Counted from the stretch's first letter, positions 26,118-37,857 are shown. The stretch is 64,000 nucleotides of DNA from Vulcanimicrobiota bacterium (GCA_003151115.1 PLWS01000005.1:124001-188000); one strand, 5' to 3'. Translations and numbers: made by a program. The notes: a model not told the origin generated them from the sequence alone.

Positions 26118-27808
26118 AGCATCGTGCGCCGGCCGCCGACCGTGAAGGCAAGCTCAATGACCTGCTTGCGCTCATCAACGAACGTGCCGGACACATTCTC
26201 GACCGGCGGCGCATTCTCGAATCCCTGAGCGAAGATATCCGCGCCGCTTTCGGCGCGGATCGCGCGGTCATTTATGGGCGCAGCGAGTCGGCCGGCGAGG
26301 CGAGTTTGCTTGCGTCCGCGCAGACCGAGCACGCGCGGACCGAGCTGCCCGCGAGGGCCGAGATCGCTCAAACCTGGCTGGACGAGGCGTTTGCCGGCGC
26401 GGTGGTCACGCGGCCGCGCACGACCGGCGATCCGCGCGACGGTTTGTTACGCTCGCTCGGGGCCGGCTCGGCGATCGTCGCCCCGCTGGTGATCGAGGGG
26501 CGCGTCGAGCATGCTATCTCGCTGCATTTCAGCCAGCCGAACGCTTTCGACGAGATCGACGCGCTGCTGCTCCGTTCGGTCGCCTCGCACGTGGCGCTGG
26601 CGCTGGCGAACGTTCAAGTCTACGAGCTCGAGCGTCTGCGCCGCACGCGCGCCGAATCGCTCGAACGGGTCGTCCGGATGCTGCGCGACACGCGCACCAT
26701 CGAAGAAGTCGTCCTCGTTTTCGCGGTCACGGTTTCGCACGAAGTCAAAGTCGCATGCGCCATCTATGAAATCGATCGCAACGCCGCCACGCGGCGCGCC
26801 GTTCGCACGCTGGAACCGGCGCGGCGCGGCATGCCGGCGCGCCTCGACGCCTCGCATCTGCTGCCGAAGCTCGAACGCGGCGAACTCACCCTTTCATCCA
26901 AACTTCCGGAGACCGAGCGCAAGCGGCTGTTCGGCACGAACAGCGGCGCGATCGTTCCGCTGCGCAGCGACGGCAACGTGTGGGGTTTCGTGCTCTACAT
27001 GGATTCGCCCGGAGCGTTCGATTGGGAAGACGTCGAGCGCAGAGTTTATCTGCGCACGCTGACTTCGCATCTCGAGCTTGCACTTTCCGCCGCCATCGGC
27101 TTCGAACGGATCCAGCAACTGGCGCGCGCACTTTCGGAAAGCAATGAGTTCAAGGACGACTTGCTCGCCATGCTGGCGCACGACTTCAAAGGTCCGCTCA
27201 CGGTGATCGCCGGGTACTGCGAACTGTTGCTCGAGAGTTCGCCGCCGGCGCTGCACGAGGAACTCGAAACGATCTATTCGCAGACGCAGCGCCTGGTGCG
27301 CCTCTCCGAAGATGCGGTTGCGCTGGCGCAAACGCAGGCCGGCGGATTTTCGCTGGACCGCTCGGTGCTGGATCTGCGCGAAGTCGTCGGCGAAAGCGTG
27401 AAGGCGCGCAACCGGGCCGACGACCGGATCCGATTCGAGGCGCCCGCCCAGCCGGTGCCGGTCTCGCTCGACCCGGGGCGTTTCAATCACGTTCTCGACA
27501 ACCTGTTGATGAACGCGCTGAAATACTCGGACGGTGAAGTTCTGGTGCGGGTGAGCCGCGGTGAGGAGAACGCGTCGATTGCGGTCACGGACTGCGGCAT
27601 CGGCATTCCCAAGGAAGAGCTCGGGCAAGTCTTCACGCGTTTCGGCAGGGCCAGCAACGCACGCCGGAAAGGGGTATCGGGCTCGGGAGTGGGGCTTTAC
27701 GTCAGCCGTAAGATCGTCGAAGTCCATGGGGGCAGCATCTCGGTTGCTTCCGCCGAGGGCCGGGGAAGCACGTTTACCATCTCGCTTCCGCTCTCCGACT
27801 CGCTGTAA
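26108..27808 (+). CDS. GAF-domain sensor histidine kinase (start codon unclear)
   Basis: The first ATG/GTG/TTG in frame is TTG 26306, yet the same frame upstream encodes convincing protein ([30 protein letters not shown]) that completes the first GAF domain. No ordinary start exists between the stop at 25928 and 26306. ATC 26108, overlapping the previous stop, is a tentative start. Further domains are a second GAF-like region, HisKA with [15 protein letters not shown], and HATPase_c with [27 protein letters not shown] and [12 protein letters not shown]. No membrane segment is seen, so it is cytosolic. No response regulator is adjacent. Confidence 0.8.
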   Translation: MALEHRAPAADREGKLNDLLALINERAGHILDRRRILESLSEDIRAAFGADRAVIYGRSESAGEASLLASAQTEHARTELPARAEIAQTWLDEAFAGAVVTRPRTTGDPRDGLLRSLGAGSAIVAPLVIEGRVEHAISLHFSQPNAFDEIDALLLRSVASHVALALANVQVYELERLRRTRAESLERVVRMLRDTRTIEEVVLVFAVTVSHEVKVACAIYEIDRNAATRRAVRTLEPARRGMPARLDASHLLPKLERGELTLSSKLPETERKRLFGTNSGAIVPLRSDGNVWGFVLYMDSPGAFDWEDVERRVYLRTLTSHLELALSAAIGFERIQQLARALSESNEFKDDLLAMLAHDFKGPLTVIAGYCELLLESSPPALHEELETIYSQTQRLVRLSEDAVALAQTQAGGFSLDRSVLDLREVVGESVKARNRADDRIRFEAPAQPVPVSLDPGRFNHVLDNLLMNALKYSDGEVLVRVSRGEENASIAVTDCGIGIPKEELGQVFTRFGRASNARRKGVSGSGVGLYVSRKIVEVHGGSISVASAEGRGSTFTISLPLSDSL

Positions 27809-27846
27809 AGCAACCCTCTTACTCGCCGGACGGTACTAGGAACGGT

Positions 27847-30419
<2,573 letters not shown>

Positions 30420-30423
<4 letters not shown>

Positions 30424-30788
30424 CTTTTCTTTTAGCTCTGCTCCTGGCTCAAGCGGCTACGCCTACGCCTGCCCAGGCGACCGCACCGCTCACAATATCA
30501 TTTCCGACGCGGATCGACATCAGCGCTTCCTCGGCTGCAAATTTTGCGCGCTTTAACCACGACGGCTTCGGCTCATTCATCGTCAGCGTCAAATGCGATG
30601 GTAGCAAGGCCCCGATCATCCCACCAACACCCGACATAGATGCAGACCTGAAGGTAGTATTGATGCGCTTTCTTGACCAGACAACCGTAACCGCCGGAAA
30701 GGATTGTCAAGGCGCGATTTTTATCGTCCGCTTCGAAGTTCCAGGCGGGTCGGTTACCGAGGTCGCTCTACGTCCGCCGCCAGGCTAG
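30420..30788 (+). CDS. Small secreted protein, unknown function
   Basis: The track joins this frame to out-of-frame secA sequence; the real start is probably GTG 30420, overlapping the secA stop by four bases. The 122-aa product begins with a signal peptide ([20 protein letters not shown]) and has two Cys (VKCDGSK and GKDCQGA) that could form a disulfide. The ending [20 protein letters not shown] suggests a small beta-rich domain. No family is recognised. Confidence 0.6.
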
Positions 30789-30949
30789 ACGGGCGGCAGC
30801 CTGGCTCATTGCAACGGAAAGCTATACATTACGACGCCTCGGCTCGGGTCGCCGTCAAGGGACTGCAGAGACAAAGCCGACAATAACACCGCGGTCGATC
30901 GCAACGCAAAGATGATGGCGCGGTGTCATCCGTTTCCGCTCGGTTGCGA

Positions 30950-31126
30950 CTACTGCAAGTGAGGCTTCGGGCGGTACTCGAGATCCTCGGGCGGAAATCG
31001 GTGCTCGACCAGCTCGCCATCGTCTTTCTTATAGCGAACAATGACCGTGCGCGTGTCCGGCTCGATGACCTCGCCGACAATGCCCTTATTCTTGATGAGC
31101 ACGTGATCGCCGCGTTGAAGTTTCAT
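30950..31126 (-). CDS. Small SH3/KOW-like protein (58 aa)
   Basis: Below the track cut-off. From ATG 31126 on the minus strand it reads MKLQRGDHVLIKNKGIVGEV, IEPDTRTVIVRYKKDDGELV and EHRFPPEDLEYRPKPHLQ. The GDHV...KGIVGEV...TVIVRY pattern is that of a small SH3-type or KOW-like beta barrel, as found in nucleic-acid-binding or regulatory small proteins. It lies 22 bases after the aspartyl protease gene on the same strand. The 161 bases between it and 30788 hold no gene that I can see. Confidence 0.65.
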   Translation of the reverse strand: MKLQRGDHVLIKNKGIVGEVIEPDTRTVIVRYKKDDGELVEHRFPPEDLEYRPKPHLQ

Positions 31127-31148
31127 GTGAGCATAAACCTATCTTGGC

Positions 31149-32624
31149 CTAAGCCGGCTTGATATACAATTGCAGTTTCGCGTAATCGAAGAACAACTCA
31201 TACTCCGACAAAACGTCGCGTCCTAAAATGCCGTCGTAATCACTGAGATTGAACGTCGAGGAGCTCGGCACGAAGACCGCAGCATCGCCAAAATGAATTC
31301 CGCCGAACTCTAGATCGGTCAGACGCTTGAGCTGCGCGGGCACCACGCCGCCGACCGCACTCAAATTCAAACCCTGCTCCAGCAGCGGCGGCGAGGATTT
31401 GAGTCTCTCGACGTACGTCTGATAGGCGACCGTGGCCATCGCGCCCGTATCCACTAAGAAAAACCCCGGAACGCCTTCGAACGAAGCCTGGACGCGCGGG
31501 ATGCCGTCATCGAGCTGCAAGGGCAGGGCGTACGCGCCAATCGCATGCCAATCGAAGGGCGGCGGATACATCGTCACCGTAGATTTTTGAAAATCGATTC
31601 CGAGCACCGCGGATGCGATGAAGTCACAGCCCAAGATGCCGACGATACGCGCGCCGTCTTCGTAGCGCGAGAGCGGGACCACGGAAAACGTTACGTCTTT
31701 GAGAATCAGCGGTCCGACCTGCATCTGGGGAACGCGCGTGTGCGAGATGTTCACGTCGCCGCCGATCGTTTGATTCGAGAGGCCGTATGCCGTCAGCCCA
31801 AGTTGATGCGCGACGCCCGCGTCGATTGCCAATCCCGATGCGCCCGAATCCAGAAGAAAGTCTAATCCGCGCCCGTTGATGGTCACCCGCACGATGATGC
31901 CGCTGCGTCCGAACGTGGCCGGGATGACTGTCGGCTTCTCGAGATCGAACAGCCGGCGCGAGACCGGCATGATTACCGCCGGATTGTCGGGCGGCGCTTT
32001 CTCTACCGAGATGGTGTCGGTGACGGTATCGTTCTGCGGGCGCCCGTCGTAACTGTGAATATGAAAAGGCCGCATGGTGCTGAAAACCGGACGGTAATCG
32101 CTGAACTCGGTGACGTGCTGATGCAGGTCGGCATCGAACGTGACGAAGCGGTCGAGTAAGAACGTCTTCGCGTCGTAATAACGGTACTGATCGCTTCCGC
32201 CGGGCGGGTTGACCTCGATCACATATTCTTGCGGCTGCGTGGCCGTCAAGCCCAGAACCCGCACGCCGTAGGCCTTATCTTCGGGATGCAGCAGCGCTTG
32301 GTTATTCGGATCGACGAAACGGCGGAAGTCGCTGCGCAGTAAGACGAGTCCGTTCTCGTCTTGGTTCCAGCCCTGACCATTGTAAACGCCGGACGCGGTC
32401 GTATACTGACCGTTTTGTACGATCGCGATGGAATTCGCGCCGTCGATGCGCGTCGTGCGGATGCGATCCATTCCGCCGCCACGAATGCGATCGACGATGA
32501 CATAACGCCCGGTCGTGAGCGTTCCGCGCGCCGTTCTGCCTCTCGCTACGATCTCCGGTGCGCTCAGATTCGCAGGCAAGTACCCGACCAAGAGGAGAAC
32601 GGCTGCTCCGAGCAGTGCCCCCAT
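31149..32624 (-). CDS. Two-domain retropepsin-like aspartyl protease
   Basis: A 491-aa protein with an N-terminal hydrophobic segment (MGALLGAAVLLLVGYLPANL) and a beta-rich domain of about 200 residues. Two aspartyl-protease-like domains follow, with active-site motifs LDFLLDSGASGLAIDAG (D259) and GFFLVDTGAMATVAY (D392). Each has the following hydrophobic-Gly element (IVGILGCDFI and YDGILGRDVL). Together the two could form a pepsin-like intramolecular dimer. It is probably periplasmic. The order DSG then DTG in one chain suggests duplication of a retropepsin unit. Confidence 0.82.
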   Translation of the reverse strand: MGALLGAAVLLLVGYLPANLSAPEIVARGRTARGTLTTGRYVIVDRIRGGGMDRIRTTRIDGANSIAIVQNGQYTTASGVYNGQGWNQDENGLVLLRSDFRRFVDPNNQALLHPEDKAYGVRVLGLTATQPQEYVIEVNPPGGSDQYRYYDAKTFLLDRFVTFDADLHQHVTEFSDYRPVFSTMRPFHIHSYDGRPQNDTVTDTISVEKAPPDNPAVIMPVSRRLFDLEKPTVIPATFGRSGIIVRVTINGRGLDFLLDSGASGLAIDAGVAHQLGLTAYGLSNQTIGGDVNISHTRVPQMQVGPLILKDVTFSVVPLSRYEDGARIVGILGCDFIASAVLGIDFQKSTVTMYPPPFDWHAIGAYALPLQLDDGIPRVQASFEGVPGFFLVDTGAMATVAYQTYVERLKSSPPLLEQGLNLSAVGGVVPAQLKRLTDLEFGGIHFGDAAVFVPSSSTFNLSDYDGILGRDVLSEYELFFDYAKLQLYIKPA

Positions 32625-32633
32625 GCCCCAAGG

Positions 32634-33383
32634 TTAAGTGCGGCGCACCAAATCCCCGCCCAAGGCGACGGCGTTTGCGTCGATGCTGACGTCGACGCCC
32701 GGGCCGCTGTCGCGCAGCGTTGTCGTGATGGATCCGCCTGAGCCGTTGTCGTCGGAGATAACCAGCGAACCGTCGCTATTTCGCGTCACGCTTTCACCGC
32801 GGCCCAGCTGCATGGATTGGCCCGCAGCCAAGCTTAGGGACTTGCCGTTGCGCTGCACAATGGCTTGGCCTTGGTTGTCGAGCGAGACTTGCGTGCCGCC
32901 GAAATTCGTGGTGACGGTGGCTTGCCGGTTCCAGGTTACGCCGTTGGCGCCCGCCGGCGTGACCGACGTGCCGATCTGATAGCCGCCGCGGAACGAATTG
33001 GAGTCGAGCAGATCCGGCTGATCGTCCATACTGTCGAAGCGCGACTGTTGCGTGCCCGTGTCGGTCGTGCCGTTGAAGGCAAGATGCGGATCGCCGGTCG
33101 ACGACGCCTGCGCGCTGTTGTAAAATGGCTGTGCGCTGCTTCCTTGGCCGCCGAGCGCGGATAGCAACTGCTGCAGCAAGGCCATGAGCTGCGATAGCAT
33201 CGCGTTCACTCCGCCGCCGGCGCCGGACGCCGAAGGCGTGTTTGAAAACGGCGAGCGCCGGATCCGGTCGCCGTGTTTGGAGCGGGTCTGATTGGGCGGG
33301 GGCGGCGTGTCGGTTCCGGTCGCGATCCCGCCGTTTGGCGGGTCGCCGCTAAAGATCGAAGCGATGCTCTGGTCAATTTGCAT
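32634..33383 (-). CDS. GDPH-motif protein, possible self-cleaving domain
   Basis: ATG 33383 has GGAGG four bases upstream and begins MQIDQSIASIFSGDPPNGGI (249 aa). A disordered Pro/Ser/Gly-rich N-terminus and a Gln/Leu helix (MLSQLMALLQQLLSALGG) precede STGDPHLAFNG (GDPH at 97-100). A beta-rich segment with repeated short strands follows (QVSLDNQGQAIVQRNGKSLS). TGDPH followed by a hydrophobic and Asn/Asp-Gly resembles the autocleavage site of MIIA/DUF1521 and von Willebrand D domains. No signal peptide is obvious. The ending is polar and beta-rich. Confidence 0.6.
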   Translation of the reverse strand: MQIDQSIASIFSGDPPNGGIATGTDTPPPPNQTRSKHGDRIRRSPFSNTPSASGAGGGVNAMLSQLMALLQQLLSALGGQGSSAQPFYNSAQASSTGDPHLAFNGTTDTGTQQSRFDSMDDQPDLLDSNSFRGGYQIGTSVTPAGANGVTWNRQATVTTNFGGTQVSLDNQGQAIVQRNGKSLSLAAGQSMQLGRGESVTRNSDGSLVISDDNGSGGSITTTLRDSGPGVDVSIDANAVALGGDLVRRT

Positions 33384-33464
33384 AGGTCCTCCAGTCTCGT
33401 CTCTCATTCACGCCACAGAGCGCTTTTGGAAAGGGCCGCGGTGCGAACCGCAGAAGGCGGCGGC

Positions 33465-34566
33465 ATGAGCGACTCGCAGCTCACCGCAATCGGCCGGCTC
33501 TCCGAGCGTCTCGTAGCGCTCAAGGAGCGTCTTTGACTATTCCGGCAAGACGCGGCTGATTAGCGAGCTCGACGCCCGCACCCGCAGCGAAGATTTTTGG
33601 AACGACCCCGACTCCGCGCAGCGCGTCATGAAGCAGCTCTCCGAACTGCGCGCCGACGTCGACGCGATGGATGCCGTTTCGCGCGCGCTCAGTGACGCTC
33701 GCGAGCTGCTCACGCTCTTTCCCGACGACGGTTCTGCCGACAGCGAGATCGAAGCCAACCTCGCGCTAGCCGAGAGACATTTAGACGACGCCGAAATGGC
33801 GGCGAATTTCGACGGCGAGTTCGACGCGCACAACGCCATCGTCAGCATCTACGCCGGAGCGGGCGGCGTTGACGCCGCCGACTGGACGCAAATGCTCGCG
33901 CGCATGTATTCGCGCTGGGCCGAAACCCGGGGTTTCCTGACGCACGTCGTCGACGAATCGCCGGCCGAAGAAGCCGGACTGAAATCGATTACGTTTTTCG
34001 TGCGCGGGCGCAACGCGTACGGCACGCTCGAGAGCGAGCGCGGCGTGCACCGGCTGGTGCGCATCTCGCCCTTCGACGCCGCCCACCGCCGGCACACGTC
34101 GTTCGCCGCCGTCGACATCATTCCAGAGATCGAAACGGGTGAAAACGTGCAGGTTGAGATCAATCCTGAAGATCTGCGGTTCGAAACGTTTAAGTCGGGC
34201 GGAGCGGGCGGCCAATATGTCAACAAGACCGAATCGGCCGTGCGCATCATCCACGAGCCCAGCGGCTTGATTGCCGCATCGCAGCAGGAGCGCTCGCAGG
34301 CGCAGAACCGCGACGTTGCCATGAATATTCTGCGCGCGAAGCTCGTGCAGCGCGAACTTGAAATGCGCGACAAGAAACTGGCCGAATTGCGCGGCGAGCG
34401 CAGCGCCAACGAATGGGGATCGCAGATCCGTTCCTACGTGCTCAATCCGTATCAACTGGTGAAAGACCACAGGACCAACGTCGAGACCGGAAACACGTCC
34501 GCCGTGCTGGACGGCGAGATCGACACGTTCATTTGGCCGTATCTACAGCAGCGCCGCGCGCTTTAA
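33465..34566 (+). CDS. prfB: Peptide chain release factor 2 (programmed +1 frameshift)
   Basis: The gene is split in the ORF track. ATG 33465 opens MSDSQLTAIGRLSERLVALK up to CTT-TGA at 33531-33536. A +1 shift on CTTTGAC continues as LDYSGKTRLISELDARTRSE into the main frame (join 33465-33533, 33535-34566; 366 aa). The body contains the RF2 coiled coil, the GGQ peptidyl-hydrolysis motif in SGGAGGQYVNKTESAVRI, and a typical C-terminus. RF2 terminates at UAA and UGA and controls its own synthesis through this frameshift. ATG has AAGG upstream. Confidence 0.97.
33523..33537 (+). promoter_or_regulatory. prfB programmed frameshift signal
   Basis: AGGAG (33523-33527) acts as an internal Shine-Dalgarno sequence three bases before CTT-TGA-C, exactly the arrangement of the known RF2 autoregulatory site. 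When RF2 is scarce, the ribosome pauses at TGA and slips +1 on CTT. Confidence 0.95.
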
Positions 34567-35957
34567 CGCCTCCGGGCGCACTGCGCGACGGCGTTCTTTG
34601 GGGCGCGGTAACGGCATATGCCGCGTTGTACTTTGCGCTCGGCTATTTTAAGTACGCCGCGCATCGCAATTTCGTGGATCTCGGCATCTTCGCGCAAACT
34701 GCGGCAAGCGCGTTCGGCTGTTTCTGCAATACGATCGAAGGCAGCCACTGGGCGTTTCATTTTTCGCCGATCCTTTATGCGGTGGGCGCCGTTGTTTATG
34801 TGTGGCACTCGGCGCTCGCGCTTGTCGCAGTGCAGGCGATCGCGGGTGCGCTGACCGCGCCGCCGGTCTATGGAATCGTCCGGCGTTATGCAGACCGCAA
34901 GACGGCCCTGCTAACCGCGCTGGTGGTTCTGCTCTATCCGCCGCTGGCCGGCGTTGTCTTTAACGACTTTCACGAGAATGGATTAGCGCCGGCCGCGGTG
35001 GCATGGCTGCTGTGGGCATTTGATGGCGGATATGCGGCCGCGACGCTGATTTTTGCGGCGGTGGTGTTATCGATCAAAGAAGATCAAGCCATCTTTTTGA
35101 CGGTGGCGGGCGCGATTGGCGCCTTCGCTTACCGGCGCGATTCGGCACGTCTGCGGTTGGCCGTCGGCATAGCAATAACCGCCGCGCTTGTTTTTGTCGT
35201 GTACTTTGCATTGATCCAACCACACGAGGCCGCGAATCCGCAATGGAATCCCGCGCGATTCTATACGTGGACCCCTTGGGACTGGCAACGTTTACCTTTT
35301 GAATTGCTGCCCCGACTGGGATATTTGGTTTTGGCTTTCTTACCGCTGTTATTCGTGCCATTTCGCAGCGGCGCCATCGCGTTAGCGATCTTGCCGCTGG
35401 GCGAATTGCTGGCTTCCCGGATGTCCACTACCTACACGATGGGATCCCACTATGCGGGTGCTTGGATTGGGTATGTGTTTTTTGCGTTCGCGTTGGGAAT
35501 TGCAGCGATCGCCCACTCGAACAAACGCCTCGCTTACCGGATACTTTACGTATGCCTCGGATTGTGCGTACTCGAGTTTGCGGTTGCCGATCCGCTTCAT
35601 CCGAAGTACTTCCTGCGCGCGCCGGCGGCCAGAGATGCGCGGCTCAACCGCTTTCTCCGAGCGCTCCCTCTAGACGCGGACGTCGCGACGCAGGAGGAAG
35701 CCTATACGCATCTCGCTGCCACGGATCCGAACGCAACCCTGCTGCCGGAACTTTTCGAAAGACCGCTGCGTTCGTGTTACCTCTTACTGGACCAGGAATT
35801 TCCTGACTCGGTCCGTCTGACAGAATTCCATGGATACGCGATCCAGGTGCTTCCGCGTTACGGGGCCCATCCGCAGGGCTACGAAATTGTCCGCCACGAC
35901 GGCGGCATTATGCTTTATGAGTCTCGGCAGTGCCGAGCAGCTCCGTCAGCGCGCTGA
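34533..35957 (+). CDS. DUF2079 polytopic membrane protein
   Basis: The track ORF starts at 34413 inside prfB; TTG 34533 is the closest plausible start, which leaves a 34-base overlap and about 474 aa. About ten membrane helices follow, with conserved DUF2079 stretches such as HRNFVDLGIFAQTAAS, FSPILYAVGAVVYVW and FNDFHENGLAPAAVAW. A soluble tail contains SVRLTEFHGYAIQVLPRYG. DUF2079 proteins resemble GT-C glycosyltransferases, but the activity is unproven. The 3' end overlaps the convergent family 9 glycosyltransferase by 50 bases. Confidence 0.8.
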   Translation: MAVSTAAPRALTPPGALRDGVLWGAVTAYAALYFALGYFKYAAHRNFVDLGIFAQTAASAFGCFCNTIEGSHWAFHFSPILYAVGAVVYVWHSALALVAVQAIAGALTAPPVYGIVRRYADRKTALLTALVVLLYPPLAGVVFNDFHENGLAPAAVAWLLWAFDGGYAAATLIFAAVVLSIKEDQAIFLTVAGAIGAFAYRRDSARLRLAVGIAITAALVFVVYFALIQPHEAANPQWNPARFYTWTPWDWQRLPFELLPRLGYLVLAFLPLLFVPFRSGAIALAILPLGELLASRMSTTYTMGSHYAGAWIGYVFFAFALGIAAIAHSNKRLAYRILYVCLGLCVLEFAVADPLHPKYFLRAPAARDARLNRFLRALPLDADVATQEEAYTHLAATDPNATLLPELFERPLRSCYLLLDQEFPDSVRLTEFHGYAIQVLPRYGAHPQGYEIVRHDGGIMLYESRQCRAAPSAR

Positions 35958-36852
35958 CAGCGCTAGAAGGCCAATCACTTTCGAGTTTCACTAAGCGATA
36001 AGGCGCCGCCCACGGCGACCAGCGGCCCGTTTGCAGCGCGAAATTTTTTTGCGCGAAGACTGCGACCACCGGCGTGCCCGTCATACCCGCGACGTGGACC
36101 GCACCTGAATCGGGCGCGACAACAGCTCGTGCCGCTGCGATTGCTTCTTTCCATGGACCCAGCTCGCGAAAAAACTCGACGGAAATGCCCGCCTCGGCCG
36201 CCAACATTCGCGCGAACTCGCGCTCGCTTTCGGCCGCGACGAATCGCATCGGATGACGGCGCTGCAGCTCGCGCGCGAGATCGGCTACGGCTTTGCGCGC
36301 GGCTCCGAGGCGCCTCCACTTGTCCGTTATTTGCATGACCACGCGCTCATCGCGCAGCGGCTCGGTGTCCACCACAAATCTACGTAGCACGCGGGCGTGG
36401 CGCGGAATCGGTGACGTGCCGGTGATATCGCTGCCGAGTTGGAAGAGCACTTGGCACTCGTGCGGCGCACGCGGATCCAATCCGGCGGTTCGATAGATCG
36501 TGCGCGTGAGCAGTAGGCGCGTCCACAGCGACTTCAACGGCTTGCCCCAGCCGTTTTGGAAACCGACGCGCGCCGGCGCGCCGCTCGCACGCGCAAGCCG
36601 GTAGCCGGACACGTCTTCCGTCGGCACGAGCGCATAGTCATAGGCGTTTTGCGCGAGCCGCGTCCCCAACCCAGGCTCCCCGACATAAACGCGATCGACG
36701 GCGCTCTTCGAAAACGCGCCCGCGTTGTTTTGCGAGAGCACGATGTCGATACGCGCGCCCCGTTCTCGCAGCGCGGCCAGCAGCGGCACGAGCGCCAGCG
36801 CGTCGCCGATTGCGTCCAGACGGACGATGAGGACCGATGGGGAAGAATTCAC
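35908..36852 (-). CDS. Glycosyltransferase family 9 (heptosyltransferase-like)
   Basis: The track extends the frame to 37284 across other genes. GTG 36852 gives MNSSPSVLIVRLDAIGDALA, the classic GT9 N-terminus, and a 314-aa product of usual size. Two Rossmann-like domains are evident, with VVAPDSGAVHVAGMTGTPVVAVF as the nucleotide-sugar-binding region. GT9 enzymes add heptose or related sugars to lipopolysaccharide cores, consistent with an outer membrane. It is divergent from ybjQ, whose ATG lies just seven bases away. Confidence 0.85.
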   Translation of the reverse strand: MNSSPSVLIVRLDAIGDALALVPLLAALRERGARIDIVLSQNNAGAFSKSAVDRVYVGEPGLGTRLAQNAYDYALVPTEDVSGYRLARASGAPARVGFQNGWGKPLKSLWTRLLLTRTIYRTAGLDPRAPHECQVLFQLGSDITGTSPIPRHARVLRRFVVDTEPLRDERVVMQITDKWRRLGAARKAVADLARELQRRHPMRFVAAESEREFARMLAAEAGISVEFFRELGPWKEAIAAARAVVAPDSGAVHVAGMTGTPVVAVFAQKNFALQTGRWSPWAAPYRLVKLESDWPSSAVSALTELLGTAETHKA

Positions 36853-36859
36853 TCCGGCA

Positions 36860-37186
36860 ATGATTGCGAAGGAGAATCTAGTAACCCTGGACGCAGCCGA
36901 CGGTTTTAGCGTCGCATGCAGTCTGGGGCGCGTCACCGGGAGCGCCAGCCGCCCGCACAGCATGCTGCGCGCGACCTTCCGCAGCATCGGCGCTTTCATC
37001 GGCCTCGCGCCGATCGAATACCTGACCGACGCGGAGCGCGCGCGTGAGGAAGCGCTCGAAGCGCTGCGCGTAAACGCGTCGGCGTTAGGCGCGGACGCGG
37101 TCATCAAAGTGCAGTTCGATGCGGTGGAAGATGAGGGCGGCATCACCGCGGTGGTCGCGAGCGGCGAAGCGGTGCGGCTGCAATGA
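36860..37186 (+). CDS. YbjQ/DUF74-family protein
   Basis: ATG 36860 begins MIAKENLVTLDAADGFSVAC (108 aa). The family pattern is clear: LGRVTGSA, a helix ending YLTDAERAREEALEALRVNA, then SALGADAVIKVQFDAV and a beta strand closing at VVASGEAVRL. Members form a pentameric ring and are often labelled heavy-metal-binding, without a firm function. The stop overlaps the uracil-DNA glycosylase start (ATGA). Confidence 0.85.
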   Translation: MIAKENLVTLDAADGFSVACSLGRVTGSASRPHSMLRATFRSIGAFIGLAPIEYLTDAERAREEALEALRVNASALGADAVIKVQFDAVEDEGGITAVVASGEAVRLQ

Positions 37187-37857
37187 GCCTGCAAGAACGC
37201 GCGCGCCGCGAACGTTTTCTGGAAAGAGCCGCGGCAACGGCGGCGGCGTGCCGGAAATGCCAGATCGGTTTCGAGCGGCGGCACAACGTGTATGGAGAAG
37301 GCGATCCGTGCGCGCGCCTTATGGTCATCGGCGAAGGGCCGGGCGAAACTGAAGATTTGCTCGGGCGGCCTTTTGTAGGACGGGCCGGCGAACTGCTCGA
37401 CAAAATGTTAGCCGCGATCGATCTTCCGCGTGAAGACGTCTACATTTGTAATACCGTGAAGTGCCGGCCGACCGTTCTCGATGGCGAGAAGTTGCGCAAT
37501 CGCGCGCCCGTTCCGGCCGAGATGGCAAACTGCCGTCCGTATTTAGACGAGCAGATTGACGTGATCGCGCCGCAGGTTATCCTGGCGCTCGGAGCGCCCG
37601 CGGCAAAGTCATTTCTGGGCGTGCAATTCAGCATTACGAAATCGCGCGGTATCTGGTACGAGGGCCCCAACTCCATCCCGCTGATCGCCACGTTTCACCC
37701 CGCTTACATTTTAAGGCAAGGCGGGATGGCAATGACCGAAACCAAGCGGCAGGTCTGGTCCGATCTGAAGCAAGTGCGCGAAAAGCTCGACGCCTTGCGC
37801 GAGCCGTCCGCGGAGCCCGAGCAGGCGGGCTTGTTTGAATCGCCGCCCGTGATATAA
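37183..37857 (+). CDS. Type-4 uracil-DNA glycosylase (4Fe-4S)
   Basis: A 224-aa DNA repair enzyme that removes uracil from DNA. Cluster cysteines are C23 and C26 (ACRKC), C94 (NTVKCRP) and C117 (EMANCRPYLD). Catalytic motif 1 is GEGPGETEDLLGRPFVGRAG, and motif 3 is FHPAYILR (His172). Length and spacing fit family 4 rather than the Ung type. It is coupled to ybjQ by a four-base overlap. Confidence 0.93.
   Translation: MSLQERARRERFLERAAATAAACRKCQIGFERRHNVYGEGDPCARLMVIGEGPGETEDLLGRPFVGRAGELLDKMLAAIDLPREDVYICNTVKCRPTVLDGEKLRNRAPVPAEMANCRPYLDEQIDVIAPQVILALGAPAAKSFLGVQFSITKSRGIWYEGPNSIPLIATFHPAYILRQGGMAMTETKRQVWSDLKQVREKLDALREPSAEPEQAGLFESPPVI

Noticed and set aside
36852-37284. N-terminal extension of the GT9 ORF
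   Set aside because: It runs antisense through ybjQ and into the uracil-DNA glycosylase gene; GTG 36852 gives the normal family start.
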